Notes: generated by a model not told the origin, from the letters alone. A stretch of 64,000 nt of DNA from Parafrigoribacterium mesophilum (GCF_039652555.1 NZ_JBDJAF010000002.1:1-64000), one strand, 5' to 3'; counted from the stretch's first letter, positions 15,249-23,621 are shown. Made by a program: numbers and translations.

Positions 15249-16774
15249 TGCTGTGCCGTGCCTTCCTTGAGGTTCTCGTCGTTCTGATTCACGTCGGTCT
15301 CCTGAACGTCGTCACGCCACGGGATCCGGATCTCGAACCTCGACCCGGCCCCCGAGGAACTCAGGAGGCCGACACTGCCGCCGTGCGCGCCCGCGATGGC
15401 TGCCACGATCGACAGGCCGAGACCGGAACCCTCGGTGCCCCGACTGGACTCGAGCCGACCGAACCGCTCGAAAATCCTCTCATGAGCCTCCTCCGGAATT
15501 CCTGGGCCGGCGTCTTGCACACCAAGATGCAGCCAATCCCCGTTACGGCTGGCCACCCGCTCGGTGACGATCACGATCGGAGCTCCCGGCGTGGAGTACT
15601 TCACCGCATTCCCGGCAAGTTGAAGCCAGGCCTGGGTGATCCGATGAGGATCGAGCAGCGCGATGCCGCCGGCAGCCGACTCCACCCGCCAGTTGCGGTC
15701 CGGGTCGAGCGCAGCGGCCTTGCTGGCGACCGCAGCGGTGAGTGTTTCCACGTCGACTTCCTCCGGATGCACGAACTGCGGCGTTCGCGACTCCGCGAGT
15801 AACGAGATCTCCGACACCAGGTCGCTCATCCGGTCCAGTTCGTCGATGGCGAGCTCCCGTGTCGCGTCCACATCGTCGTTGCTGGTGGTGTCGAGAAGCT
15901 CGAGGTGACCACGGATGATGGTGAGCGGCGTCTTCAGTTCGTGGCCGACGTCGTTGATGAGGCGTCGCTGACTGACGAAGGCATCCTCGAGTCTGTCGAA
16001 CATGCCGTTGATCGTCTCGGTGAGTTCCGAGACGTCGTCGTGGCCGGTGACCGGGATGCGCTCGGAGAGGTCCGCGGCAGTGTTGGCGGCGGCCGCCTGA
16101 CGCAACAGGCGGATCGGCCGCAGCAGCCGGCCGGCGACGAACCAGGCGACGAGCCCGATCAGCGCCAGCGCGATCAAGGCCACGAGCCCATAGATTCGGG
16201 AGGCCTGTGCGACATCCTCGAGGGTCTCGTCGAGGTTGTACGCCGCAACATAGAGTCCGCGGCTGGGATCCCCGGCGACGATGACCGGCACGAGCAGGTA
16301 CCGCAGGGTGCCCAGCTTGCTCTGCGCGGTGCCTCTGACGACGTGGGTCGTGTCGGCTTCTGCCACGAATCGTTTGATCAGCGCGGGATCATCATCCAGC
16401 CGGTAGGGCAGCCGGGCGGCGGGCACGAGTGCCGGTGTGCCATCGACGATGCCGAGCACGCTCTCGTTGGTGGCGGGCACGAGTTGTTGCATGGCCGCCC
16501 GCAATACCGCGTCGATGGAGGTGAGCGGACCCGCACCGTCTCCGGCGGCCACCGCCTTCAGCTCAGGCACCGTGTGCAGCAACTGCTCATCCACGGCGCT
16601 GAGCGCGCGTTCGCGTTGCACGAAATAGGATGCCGCCCCGGATGCTGCAAGACCGAGTGCGGTCACGGCAAGGATCGACACCAGAATCCGCGTCCGCACC
16701 GACAGCCGCCGTCGGCCGATGCGGGCGCCAGCATCCTCGATGCGGCGCCGTCGTCGCTCCCGTGCCTCGGCCAT
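15245..16774 (-). CDS. Membrane sensor histidine kinase
   Basis: 509 residues. A basic N-terminus is followed by a first membrane helix (about 30-50, ILVSILAVTALGLAASGAAS), an extracytoplasmic sensor region (about 55-190), a second helix (about 195-218), HAMP (about 220-270), HisKA with His278 in DVGHELKTPLTII, and HATPase_c with N box (LAGNAVKYST), G1 (DAGPGIPEE) and G2 (GSGLGLSIVAA). ATG 16774 is chosen over a start at 16843 because a -10-like GATAAT lies exactly six bases upstream, consistent with a leaderless mRNA. It pairs with the response regulator that overlaps it. The signal is unknown. Confidence 0.92.
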   Translation of the reverse strand: MAEARERRRRRIEDAGARIGRRRLSVRTRILVSILAVTALGLAASGAASYFVQRERALSAVDEQLLHTVPELKAVAAGDGAGPLTSIDAVLRAAMQQLVPATNESVLGIVDGTPALVPAARLPYRLDDDPALIKRFVAEADTTHVVRGTAQSKLGTLRYLLVPVIVAGDPSRGLYVAAYNLDETLEDVAQASRIYGLVALIALALIGLVAWFVAGRLLRPIRLLRQAAAANTAADLSERIPVTGHDDVSELTETINGMFDRLEDAFVSQRRLINDVGHELKTPLTIIRGHLELLDTTSNDDVDATRELAIDELDRMSDLVSEISLLAESRTPQFVHPEEVDVETLTAAVASKAAALDPDRNWRVESAAGGIALLDPHRITQAWLQLAGNAVKYSTPGAPIVIVTERVASRNGDWLHLGVQDAGPGIPEEAHERIFERFGRLESSRGTEGSGLGLSIVAAIAGAHGGSVGLLSSSGAGSRFEIRIPWRDDVQETDVNQNDENLKEGTAQQ

Positions 16775-16780
16775 TCCCCA

Positions 16781-16786
16781 ATTATC
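16781..16786 (-). promoter_or_regulatory. -10 element of a probable leaderless promoter for the kinase gene
   Basis: On the minus strand GATAAT is followed by six bases and then ATG 16774, so transcription would start at the A of the start codon. No convincing -35 is visible. Confidence 0.5.
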
Positions 16787-16802
16787 GCGGGCATGACGGC
16801 AG

Positions 16803-16899
16803 GGTTTCGATATGCCGTCCTCGTTCCTCGGGCGGCTACTCAACCCGCTGACGCGGTTTCGATACGCTCGCGCTGGCGCGCTCGCTACTCAACTCGCGG
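16803..16899 (+). repeat. Two tandem degenerate copies of the TCGATACGCTCG...CTACTCAAC repeat
   Basis: GGTTTCGATATGCCG... (16803-16853) and GGTTTCGATACGCTCGC... (16855-16899) both end in CTACTCAAC-CG and match the elements at 18077-18154. They lie in the 440-base gap between the kinase and rpsL genes. Confidence 0.65.
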
Positions 16900-16916
16900 A
16901 AGGCGGCATCCGCAAT

Positions 16917-16945
16917 TTGACCGGCGGCTGTGATGCGGCTATTCT
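16917..16945 (+). promoter_or_regulatory. Candidate promoter of the str operon
   Basis: TTGACC (16917-16922), a 17-base spacer and TATTCT (16940-16945) form a good housekeeping promoter about 270 bases upstream of rpsL. The remaining 16946-17214 holds no convincing gene; part or all may be a long leader. Confidence 0.45.
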
Positions 16946-17214
16946 CGTTCGAGTGTGCGCTTTGTCGCGTAATCGCAGTGTGCCCAAAAGCATGAAGGCA
17001 TCCGGCGAGAGGGCGTAAGGCACTATCCGGAATTGGGCTCGACTGCCACGTGTTAAACAAAGCAGCGCCCCCACGGCATACCCACCAGCAGCACGGAATC
17101 CCAGCGGTTCCACGGGTGGGTCCACCCGCATCCTTCATATCCGCAGTGGATGTGCGAGTGTGCGGGAAATGCAAGCAGTAACTGTCACCGTGCAGTAAAT
17201 CCAAGGAGTAATTA

Positions 17215-17589
17215 GTGCCAACAATTCAGCAGTTGGTCCGTAAGGGCCGCAGCCCCAAGATCACCAAGACCAAGGCTCCGGCGCTCAAGGCCAACCCCCA
17301 GCAGCGCGGTGTGTGCACCCGCGTCTACACGACCACCCCCAAGAAGCCGAACTCGGCTCTGCGCAAGGTGGCCCGTGTCAAGCTGAGCAACGGCACCGAG
17401 GTCACCGCCTACATCCCCGGCGAAGGCCACAACCTGCAGGAGCACTCGATGGTGCTCGTGCGCGGAGGCCGCGTGAAGGACCTCCCCGGCGTTCGTTACA
17501 AGATCGTTCGCGGCGCCCTGGACACCCAGGCCGTCAAGAACCGCAAGCAAGCTCGTAGCCGCTACGGCGCGAAGATGGAGAAGAAGTAA
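17215..17589 (+). CDS. rpsL: 30S ribosomal protein S12
   Basis: 124 residues, full length. S12 sits at the decoding centre; the typical PTIQQLVRKGR start, TTPKKPNSALRKVARVKL loop (streptomycin-site lysines) and RVKDLPGVRYKIVRG are present. GTG 17215 follows AAGGAG. The TAA overlaps the rpsG ATG by one base. First gene of the str operon. Confidence 0.98.
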   Translation: MPTIQQLVRKGRSPKITKTKAPALKANPQQRGVCTRVYTTTPKKPNSALRKVARVKLSNGTEVTAYIPGEGHNLQEHSMVLVRGGRVKDLPGVRYKIVRGALDTQAVKNRKQARSRYGAKMEKK

Positions 17590-18059
17590 TGCCGCGCAAG
17601 GGTCCGGCCCCGAAGCGTCCGGTTGTCGCAGATCCGGTCTACGGCGCCCCCGTCGTCAGCCAGCTGGTCAACAAGATCCTGCTCGATGGCAAGAAAGGCC
17701 TCGCCGAGCGCATCGTCTACGGTGCTCTCGCGGGTGTTTCGGCCAAGAACGGTGCGGATGCGGTCGTCACCTTGAAGAAGGCCCTCGACAACGTGCGCCC
17801 CACCCTCGAGGTGCGTTCCCGCCGCGTCGGCGGTTCGACCTACCAGGTGCCGGTCGAGGTCAAGCCTCACCGCGCGAACACGCTCGCCCTGCGCTGGTTG
17901 ACCACCTACGCCAAGGCCCGTCGCGAGAAGACCATGACCGAACGACTCACCAACGAGATCCTCGATGCTTCCAACGGCCTGGGTGCCGCGGTCAAGCGTC
18001 GCGAGGACACGCACAAGATGGCCGAGGCGAACAAGGCCTTCGCGCACTACCGCTGGTAG
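17589..18059 (+). CDS. rpsG: 30S ribosomal protein S7
   Basis: 156 residues, standard bacterial length. MPRKGPAPKR start and the conserved LVNKILLDGKKGLAERIVY, RSRRVGGSTYQVPVEV and EANKAFAHYRW motifs identify S7, the primary binder of the 16S 3' major domain. It is coupled to rpsL by a 1-base overlap. It is separated from fusA by a palindromic repeat pair. Confidence 0.98.
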   Translation: MPRKGPAPKRPVVADPVYGAPVVSQLVNKILLDGKKGLAERIVYGALAGVSAKNGADAVVTLKKALDNVRPTLEVRSRRVGGSTYQVPVEVKPHRANTLALRWLTTYAKARREKTMTERLTNEILDASNGLGAAVKRREDTHKMAEANKAFAHYRW

Positions 18060-18076
18060 GCAATTTTCCCATCGTT

Positions 18077-18154
18077 GGTCGAGTAGCGAGCGCCAGCGAG
18101 CGTATCGGGACCACTCAAGCCGGTCTCGATACGCTCGTGCCTCGCTACTCGACC
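18077..18154. repeat. Inverted pair of dispersed repeats between rpsG and fusA
   Basis: GGTCGAGTAGCGAGCG...TATCGGGACC (18077-18112) is the near reverse complement of GGTCTCGATACGCTCG...TACTCGACC (18122-18154). Together they form a long cruciform/hairpin with a 9-base centre inside the str operon, a BIME-like arrangement. Confidence 0.8.
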
Positions 18155-18185
18155 AGCGGAATCAACAACTTTTCGGAGGACCACC

Positions 18186-20300
18186 GTGGCACAGGAAGTG
18201 CTCACTGACCTAAGCAAGGTCCGCAATATTGGCATCATGGCGCACATTGATGCAGGCAAGACCACCACGACCGAGCGCATCCTTTACTACACCGGCGTCA
18301 ACCACAAGATCGGTGAGACCCACGACGGCGCCTCGACGACTGACTGGATGGAGCAGGAGCAGGAGCGCGGCATCACCATCACCTCCGCCGCGGTGACCTG
18401 TTTCTGGAACAAGAACCAGATCAACATCATTGACACCCCCGGTCACGTCGACTTCACCGTCGAGGTGGAGCGTTCGCTGCGCGTGCTCGACGGTGCCGTT
18501 GCCGTGTTCGACGGCAAGGAGGGTGTGGAGCCCCAGTCCGAGACCGTATGGCGGCAGGCCGACAAGTACAACGTGCCGCGCATCTGCTTCGTCAACAAGA
18601 TGGACAAGCTGGGCGCCGACTTCTTCTACACGGTCGACACCATCGTCAAGCGCCTCGGCGCCAAGCCGCTGGTCATCCAGCTGCCCATCGGCGCCGAGAG
18701 CAACTTCGAGGGCGTCGTCGACCTGGTCGAGATGCGGGCACTCACCTGGCGTGGAGACGCCAAGGGTGACGTCCAAATGGGCGCGCACTACGAGACCGAG
18801 CCGATCCCGGACGACCTCAAAGACAAGGCGGATGAGTACCACAAGCTGCTCCTCGAAACCGTCGCCGAGACCGACGACGTGTTGCTGGAGAAGTACTTCT
18901 CCGGCGAAGAGCTCACCATCGCCGAAGTCAAGGGCGCGATCCGCAAGCTCACCGTGGCCAGCGAGATCTACCCGGTGATGTGCGGCTCCGCGTTCAAGAA
19001 CCGGGGCGTTCAGCCGATGCTGGATGCTGTCATCGACTACCTGCCGAGCCCGCTCGACGTGCCCGCCATCGAGGGCGCCGACCCGCGCGACGAAGAAAAG
19101 GTCATCCTGCGCCACCCGGATGCGAAGGAGCCGTTCGCGGCGCTCGCGTTCAAGGTGGCGGTGCATCCGTTCTTCGGCCGGCTCACCTACATCCGCGTCT
19201 ACTCTGGGCACCTCGACAGCGGCGGCCAGGTGGCCAACTCCACCAAGGGCAAGAAGGAGCGCATCGGGAAGATCTTCCAGATGTACGCCAACAAGGAGAA
19301 CCCGGTCCCGTCGGTGACCGCCGGCCACATTTACGCGGTCATCGGCCTCAAGGACACCACCACCGGTGACACGTTGTGTGACCCGGCGAACCAGGTGGTG
19401 CTGGAGTCGATGACCTTCCCGGAACCGGTGATCGAGGTCGCCATCGAGCCGAAGACCAAGGCCGACCAGGAGAAGCTCGGCGTGGCCATCCAGAAGCTCG
19501 CCGAGGAAGACCCCACGTTCCGCACCGAGCAGAACCAGGACACCGGCCAGACCATCATCAAGGGTATGGGCGAGCTGCACCTGGACATCCTGGTCGACCG
19601 GATGCGCCGCGAATTCAACGTCGAGGCGAACGTCGGCAAGCCCCAGGTGGCGTACCGCGAGACGATCCGTAGGATTGTCGAGAAGTTGGACTACACCCAC
19701 AAGAAGCAGACCGGTGGATCCGGGCAGTTCGCCAAGGTGCAGATCTCACTCGAGCCGCTGGAGATCACGGCGGAGAAGACGTACGAGTTCGTGAACAAGG
19801 TCACTGGTGGCCGCGTTCCGCGCGAGTACATCCCCGCGGTGGATGCCGGAATGCACGATGCCATGCAGGTCGGCGTTCTCGCCGGCTACCCCATGGTGGG
19901 CGTGAAGGCGATTTTGCTCGATGGCGCGTCCCACGACGTCGACTCCTCGGAGATGGCGTTCAAGATCGCCGGTTCGATGGCGTTCAAGGAGGCGGCCCGC
20001 AAGGCGCAGCCTGTGTTGCTTGAGCCGTTGATGGCCGTGGAGGTGCGCACCCCTGAGGAATACATGGGTGACGTCATCGGCGACCTGAACTCGCGGCGTG
20101 GCCAGATCCAGTCGATGGAGGACGCCACCGGAGTGAAGGTCATCCGGGCCAATGTTCCACTGTCGGAGATGTTCGGGTATGTTGGCGACCTGAGGTCCAA
20201 GACCTCTGGCCGCGCGGTGTACACGATGTCGTTCGACAGCTACTCCGAGGTGCCGCGTGCGGTGGCCGAGGAGATCATCCAGAAAAACAAGGGCGAATAA
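18186..20300 (+). CDS. fusA: Elongation factor G
   Basis: 704-residue translocase GTPase. G1 AHIDAGKTTTTERILY near residue 19, G2 RGITITSAA, G3 DTPGHVDFT, G4 NKMDKLGAD; the C-terminal domains IV-V include the GGRVPREYIPAVDAGM region. Full length. GTG 18186 is preceded by CGGAGGA. Third gene of the str operon, after a repeat-containing 126-base gap that may alter its expression relative to rpsG. Confidence 0.98.
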   Translation: MAQEVLTDLSKVRNIGIMAHIDAGKTTTTERILYYTGVNHKIGETHDGASTTDWMEQEQERGITITSAAVTCFWNKNQINIIDTPGHVDFTVEVERSLRVLDGAVAVFDGKEGVEPQSETVWRQADKYNVPRICFVNKMDKLGADFFYTVDTIVKRLGAKPLVIQLPIGAESNFEGVVDLVEMRALTWRGDAKGDVQMGAHYETEPIPDDLKDKADEYHKLLLETVAETDDVLLEKYFSGEELTIAEVKGAIRKLTVASEIYPVMCGSAFKNRGVQPMLDAVIDYLPSPLDVPAIEGADPRDEEKVILRHPDAKEPFAALAFKVAVHPFFGRLTYIRVYSGHLDSGGQVANSTKGKKERIGKIFQMYANKENPVPSVTAGHIYAVIGLKDTTTGDTLCDPANQVVLESMTFPEPVIEVAIEPKTKADQEKLGVAIQKLAEEDPTFRTEQNQDTGQTIIKGMGELHLDILVDRMRREFNVEANVGKPQVAYRETIRRIVEKLDYTHKKQTGGSGQFAKVQISLEPLEITAEKTYEFVNKVTGGRVPREYIPAVDAGMHDAMQVGVLAGYPMVGVKAILLDGASHDVDSSEMAFKIAGSMAFKEAARKAQPVLLEPLMAVEVRTPEEYMGDVIGDLNSRRGQIQSMEDATGVKVIRANVPLSEMFGYVGDLRSKTSGRAVYTMSFDSYSEVPRAVAEEIIQKNKGE

Positions 20301-20405
20301 CGCGTCCTGCGCGTCCTAGTAACATATTCACTACCCCATTCGTAGAGCAGCGGTCGAAATCCGTCGATCGTCACGCTTCTACACATAAGTCCTGAGGAGG
20401 ACCCA

Positions 20406-21599
20406 TTGGCGAAGGCAAAGTTCGAGCGGACTAAGCCGCACGTCAACATCGGTACCATTGGTCACGTCGACCACGGTAAGACCACGTTGACGGCTGCAAT
20501 TACCAAGGTGCTGCATGACAAGTACCCCACCCTGAACACTGCTTCGGCGTTCGATCAGATCGACAACTCGCCCGAAGAGAAGCAGCGCGGCATCACGATC
20601 AACATCTCGCACGTCGAGTACCAGACCGAGAAGCGCCACTACGCGCACGTCGACGCTCCAGGCCACGCCGACTACATCAAGAACATGATCACCGGTGCCG
20701 CGCAGATGGACGGCGCGATCCTCGTGGTCGCCGCCACCGACGGCCCGATGCCGCAGACGCGTGAGCACGTGCTGCTCGCCCGCCAGGTTGGCGTGCCGTA
20801 CATCGTCGTCGCTCTGAACAAGACCGACATGGTGGACGACGAGGAAATCCTCGAGCTCGTCGAGCTGGAGGTGCGTGAGCTGCTCTCCAGCCAGGAGTTC
20901 GACGGCGACAACGCGCCGATCGTGCGCGTATCAGCACTCAAGGCCCTCGAGGGTGACGAGAAGTGGGCAGCCACCGTCCTCGACCTCATGGACAAGGTTG
21001 ACGAGTTCGTTCCCGAGCCCGTGCGTGACATCGAGAAGCCCTTCCTCATGCCCGTTGAAGACGTCTTCACGATCACTGGTCGCGGCACCGTCGTCACCGG
21101 TCGTGTCGAGCGCGGCATCCTGAAGCCGAACGACGAGGTTGAGATCGTCGGCATCAAGGACAAGTCGAGCAAGACCACCGTCACCGCGATCGAGATGTTC
21201 CGCAAGACCCTGGATGACGCGCGCGCCGGTGAGAACGTCGGCCTGCTGCTGCGTGGCACCAAGCGCGAAGAGGTCGAGCGTGGCCAGGTTGTCTGCAAGC
21301 CCGGATCGATCACTCCGCACACCGAGTTCGAGGCGAACGCCTACATCCTCTCCAAGAGCGAGGGTGGGCGTCACAACCCGTTCTACTCGAACTACCGTCC
21401 GCAGTTCTACTTCCGCACCACCGACGTCACCGGCGTCATCCAGCTGCCCGAGGGCACCGAGATGGTCATGCCCGGCGACACCACCGAGATGTCCGTCCAG
21501 CTGATCCAGCCGGTCGCCATGGAAGAGGGCCTGCGCTTCGCCATCCGTGAAGGTGGCCGCACCGTCGGCGCCGGCACGGTGACCAAGATCAACAAGTAG
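20406..21599 (+). CDS. tuf: Elongation factor Tu
   Basis: 397-residue GTPase delivering aminoacyl-tRNA. G1 GHVDHGKTTLTAAI, G2 RGITINISHVEY, G3 DAPGHADYIKNM, G4 NKTDMVDDEE; domain II and III motifs complete. TTG 20406 is chosen because GAGGAGG lies just upstream and the protein begins AKAKFERTKPHVN as in other actinobacteria. The 105-base gap after fusA may hold its own promoter; none is clear. A strong terminator follows. Confidence 0.98.
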   Translation: MAKAKFERTKPHVNIGTIGHVDHGKTTLTAAITKVLHDKYPTLNTASAFDQIDNSPEEKQRGITINISHVEYQTEKRHYAHVDAPGHADYIKNMITGAAQMDGAILVVAATDGPMPQTREHVLLARQVGVPYIVVALNKTDMVDDEEILELVELEVRELLSSQEFDGDNAPIVRVSALKALEGDEKWAATVLDLMDKVDEFVPEPVRDIEKPFLMPVEDVFTITGRGTVVTGRVERGILKPNDEVEIVGIKDKSSKTTVTAIEMFRKTLDDARAGENVGLLLRGTKREEVERGQVVCKPGSITPHTEFEANAYILSKSEGGRHNPFYSNYRPQFYFRTTDVTGVIQLPEGTEMVMPGDTTEMSVQLIQPVAMEEGLRFAIREGGRTVGAGTVTKINK

Positions 21600-21610
21600 C
21601 ACCAGTTCCA

Positions 21611-21645
21611 CAGAAGGGCCGCACCCACCGGGTGTGGCCCTTCTG
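21611..21645 (+). terminator. Terminator after tuf
   Basis: CAGAAGGGCCGCACCC pairs with GGGTGTGGCCCTTCTG across a 3-base loop. It lies 11 bases after the tuf stop and ends the str operon. The following tract has only scattered T. Confidence 0.85.
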
Positions 21646-21649
21646 TCGT

Positions 21650-21661
21650 CCCCCCCCCCCC
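21650..21661 (+). repeat. Homopolymer run of 12 C
   Basis: Twelve consecutive C directly after the tuf terminator, outside any gene. Such a tract is prone to slippage in the cell and to sequencing length error. Confidence 0.9.
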
Positions 21662-21678
21662 GCCACCGCTGCGCATTA

Positions 21679-21736
21679 GTTCCCGTTCCGGCTAGTTGCG
21701 TCCGTTGCGCGGGGCACAGATAGCCGGAACGGGAAC
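21679..21736. repeat. Palindromic hairpin element, left copy
   Basis: Perfect 16-base arms GTTCCCGTTCCGGCTA (21679-21694) and TAGCCGGAACGGGAAC (21721-21736) enclose a 26-base centre. The same arms occur in the element at 22795-22866, so the two frame the AbiEi/DUF559-like gene. Confidence 0.85.
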
Positions 21737-21845
21737 AAAAGGCGCGGGCCGGTCTTCTCCTCCCCCAACGGGGCTGAGGCCGCTGTCCGCACAACAGGGC
21801 CGTCGCGCGCCCTCAGCACTGCCGGAATGCTCCACTCTCGAGGGC

Positions 21846-22784
21846 ATGCTAGACATTCCTCGACAACCGAACGGACTGATCCTCGTCCACAGCCTTCGTG
21901 ATGTGAACGTCGACGACCGCCAGCTCCGAGGCGCCCGGGCGCGTGGCGACTTGCACCGGATTCGCCGTGGTGCTTACGCCGGCGCGGAGCTGATGGCATC
22001 CGCCGACGACGATGAGCGCTATGACCTTCGGATCGCCGCCGTGCTGGGAACGCGGCGCTCCCCGGTCGTTGCGTCGCATCATTCCGCGGCTCGGCTGTGG
22101 AGATTTCCCATTGCGAATCAGTGGCCTCGGGAAGTACATGTCGCGGTGGATCTTGACTCGGCCAAACGCACGAAGAACGGCGTCATCGTGCACCGGCATT
22201 CGCTCATGGACGATGAGATCGTTGAGCACGAGGGCGTCTTAGTGACCAGCCGTTTGCGAACGCTCATCGACCTATCTCGGGTTGCGGCCTTCCGGGATGC
22301 CGTGGTGGCTTTGGATAACGCTCTGGCGTCGGATGTCGTGCCACTAATCAAGGAGGAACTGCTGGCGGCCCTGGAGGCCCAGGGAACAGCGCGCGGGGCC
22401 ACCAGGGCGGGAAGGGCCATCGAGTTCGCCACGCCCTTAGCTGCCTCGCCGGGAGAATCTTTCAGTCGGGTGCTGATACACGAGCTTGGATTTCCTGCGC
22501 CAGAACTCCAGCATGAGTTTCGGAACCCCATGGGCGGTAGGCGGTTCGCCGACTTCTGGTGGGAATACTTGCGTCTCATTGGCGAGTTCGATGGCCAGGG
22601 CAAATATTTCGATCCGCGGTACACCCATGGTCGAACTCCTCAGCAAGTGATGTGGGATGAAAAGCAGCGCGAGAACGAACTCCGAGAACAGGACACCGGG
22701 TTAGTGCGGTGGGACTGGTCGCTTCTGCGTGCCCCCACGGCCTTCATCCGGCGGCTGGAAGCGGCGGGGCTGCGTCGTCGCTGA
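21846..22784 (+). CDS. AbiEi-like antitoxin domain / DUF559-like (Vsr-fold) protein
   Basis: 312 residues. The N-terminus (LRDVNVDDRQLRGARARGDLHRIRRGAYA, shown in parts: VDDRQLRGARARGDLHRI then RRGAYAG) is the winged-helix AbiEi-type motif. The C-terminal third (about 235-295) has D-FWWE, GEFDGQGKY and DEKQRENELRE, matching DUF559/Vsr-like PD-(D/E)XK nuclease signatures. GAGGG precedes ATG 21846; an upstream frame extension to 21696 lacks a ribosome site. No toxin gene is adjacent. It is the only gene between two copies of a hairpin element, between tuf and rpsJ, which are usually close in actinobacteria. Function is unknown; nuclease activity is inferred from motifs only. Confidence 0.75.
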   Translation: MLDIPRQPNGLILVHSLRDVNVDDRQLRGARARGDLHRIRRGAYAGAELMASADDDERYDLRIAAVLGTRRSPVVASHHSAARLWRFPIANQWPREVHVAVDLDSAKRTKNGVIVHRHSLMDDEIVEHEGVLVTSRLRTLIDLSRVAAFRDAVVALDNALASDVVPLIKEELLAALEAQGTARGATRAGRAIEFATPLAASPGESFSRVLIHELGFPAPELQHEFRNPMGGRRFADFWWEYLRLIGEFDGQGKYFDPRYTHGRTPQQVMWDEKQRENELREQDTGLVRWDWSLLRAPTAFIRRLEAAGLRRR

Positions 22785-22794
22785 ATGGGTGGAC

Positions 22795-22866
22795 TGCAAT
22801 TGTTGCCGTTCCGGCTGATTGTGCCCGTTGTGCCGGGAACACTTAGCCGGAACGGGAACAATTGCA
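22795..22866. repeat. Palindromic hairpin element, right copy
   Basis: TGCAATTGTTGCCGTTCCGG-CTGA (22795-22818) pairs at 22 of 24 positions with 22843-22866 around a 24-base centre. The inner arm is the same TTCCGTTCCGGCTA-type sequence as in the left copy. It begins 11 bases after the stop of the framed gene. Confidence 0.85.
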
Positions 22867-22903
22867 GACGGGACGCGGCCCTGGGTCACGGGAGCCGGTC
22901 GGT

Positions 22904-23270
22904 ACGGGCGACACGCCGAGCCGCGACACGCCCGGGTTGCAGCGAGGCCCGCGCTGTGTCAGACTGTTCCAGTTCAACATTCCGCCGCGTTCTTCGCGAG
23001 CGCGTGAGGATCACTGCCAGGCAGTGCATAGGTTTGCAGTTCAACCTAGGCCGCGGGTAGCAGAACTTGTACGACGGAGGGCGTAAGCCGACTCGGCGTA
23101 CGCAGCTTAATCGACACTCAAGGCCCATGCGGAGACGTGTGTGTCTGAAACGGGCGACACGCCCGAGCGCGGGGGTCGGTGCGCTGCTGGTCACACAGCA
23201 GCGTTGAAACCAAAACAGTGGTGCTTTCAGCAGAAGTGCTCAGGCCGCGCGCGCATCCGTCACAGGATGC
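22904..23270 (+). promoter_or_regulatory. S10 operon leader region with GCGACACGCC repeats and hairpins
   Basis: The 446-base gap before rpsJ contains three GCGACACGCC(C) copies (22904-22920, 22923-22936, 23151-23167). It also has a perfect palindrome CACTGCCAGGCAGTG (23012-23026), a CTGCTG/CAGCAG hairpin near 23181-23200 and a GCATCC/GGATGC hairpin near 23253-23270. No gene was found in it. A long structured leader fits autogenous control of the S10 operon; the mechanism is inferred. A weak promoter candidate is TTGCAG-17-GTAGCA at 23034-23062. Confidence 0.45.
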
Positions 23271-23312
23271 GGGCAGAACTACAAAATCAGCACTAAAGAG
23301 AGAGAGTCAGAC

Positions 23313-23621
23313 ATGGCGGGACAGAAGATCCGCATCCGGCTTAAGTCGTATGACCACGAGGTCATCGACAGCTCGGCACGGAAGATCGTCGACACGGTAA
23401 CCCGTGCGGGCGCGACCGTTGTCGGCCCGGTGCCGCTTCCCACCGAGAAGAACGTGATCGTCGTGATCCGCTCTCCTCACAAGTACAAGGACAGCCGAGA
23501 GCACTTCGAGAAGCGCACCCACAAGCGTCTGATCGACATCATTGACCCGACGCCGAAGGCGGTCGACTCGCTCATGCGTCTCGACCTGCCGGCCGACGTC
23601 AACATCGAGATCAAGCTCTGA
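23313..23621 (+). CDS. rpsJ: 30S ribosomal protein S10
   Basis: 102 residues, normal length. MAGQKIRIRLKSYDHEVID and the LPTEKNVIVVIRSPHKYKDS loop are diagnostic. S10 binds the 30S head and NusB in antitermination. First gene of the S10 operon. The upstream ribosome site is weak (AAAGAGAGAGAG). Confidence 0.98.
   Translation: MAGQKIRIRLKSYDHEVIDSSARKIVDTVTRAGATVVGPVPLPTEKNVIVVIRSPHKYKDSREHFEKRTHKRLIDIIDPTPKAVDSLMRLDLPADVNIEIKL

Noticed and set aside
16946..17214. Possible tRNA near a TTCGAGT sequence upstream of rpsL
   Set aside because: No cloverleaf or acceptor stem can be built around it; no tRNA or rRNA gene was found anywhere in the window.
18210..19700. 496-codon minus-strand frame opposite fusA
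   Set aside because: Antisense shadow of EF-G; composition dominated by Asp, Val, Leu, Gly, and no family recognised.
21846..22784. Complete AbiE toxin-antitoxin system
   Set aside because: No AbiEii-type nucleotidyltransferase toxin gene lies beside the AbiEi-like gene, so a classical two-gene system is not supported.
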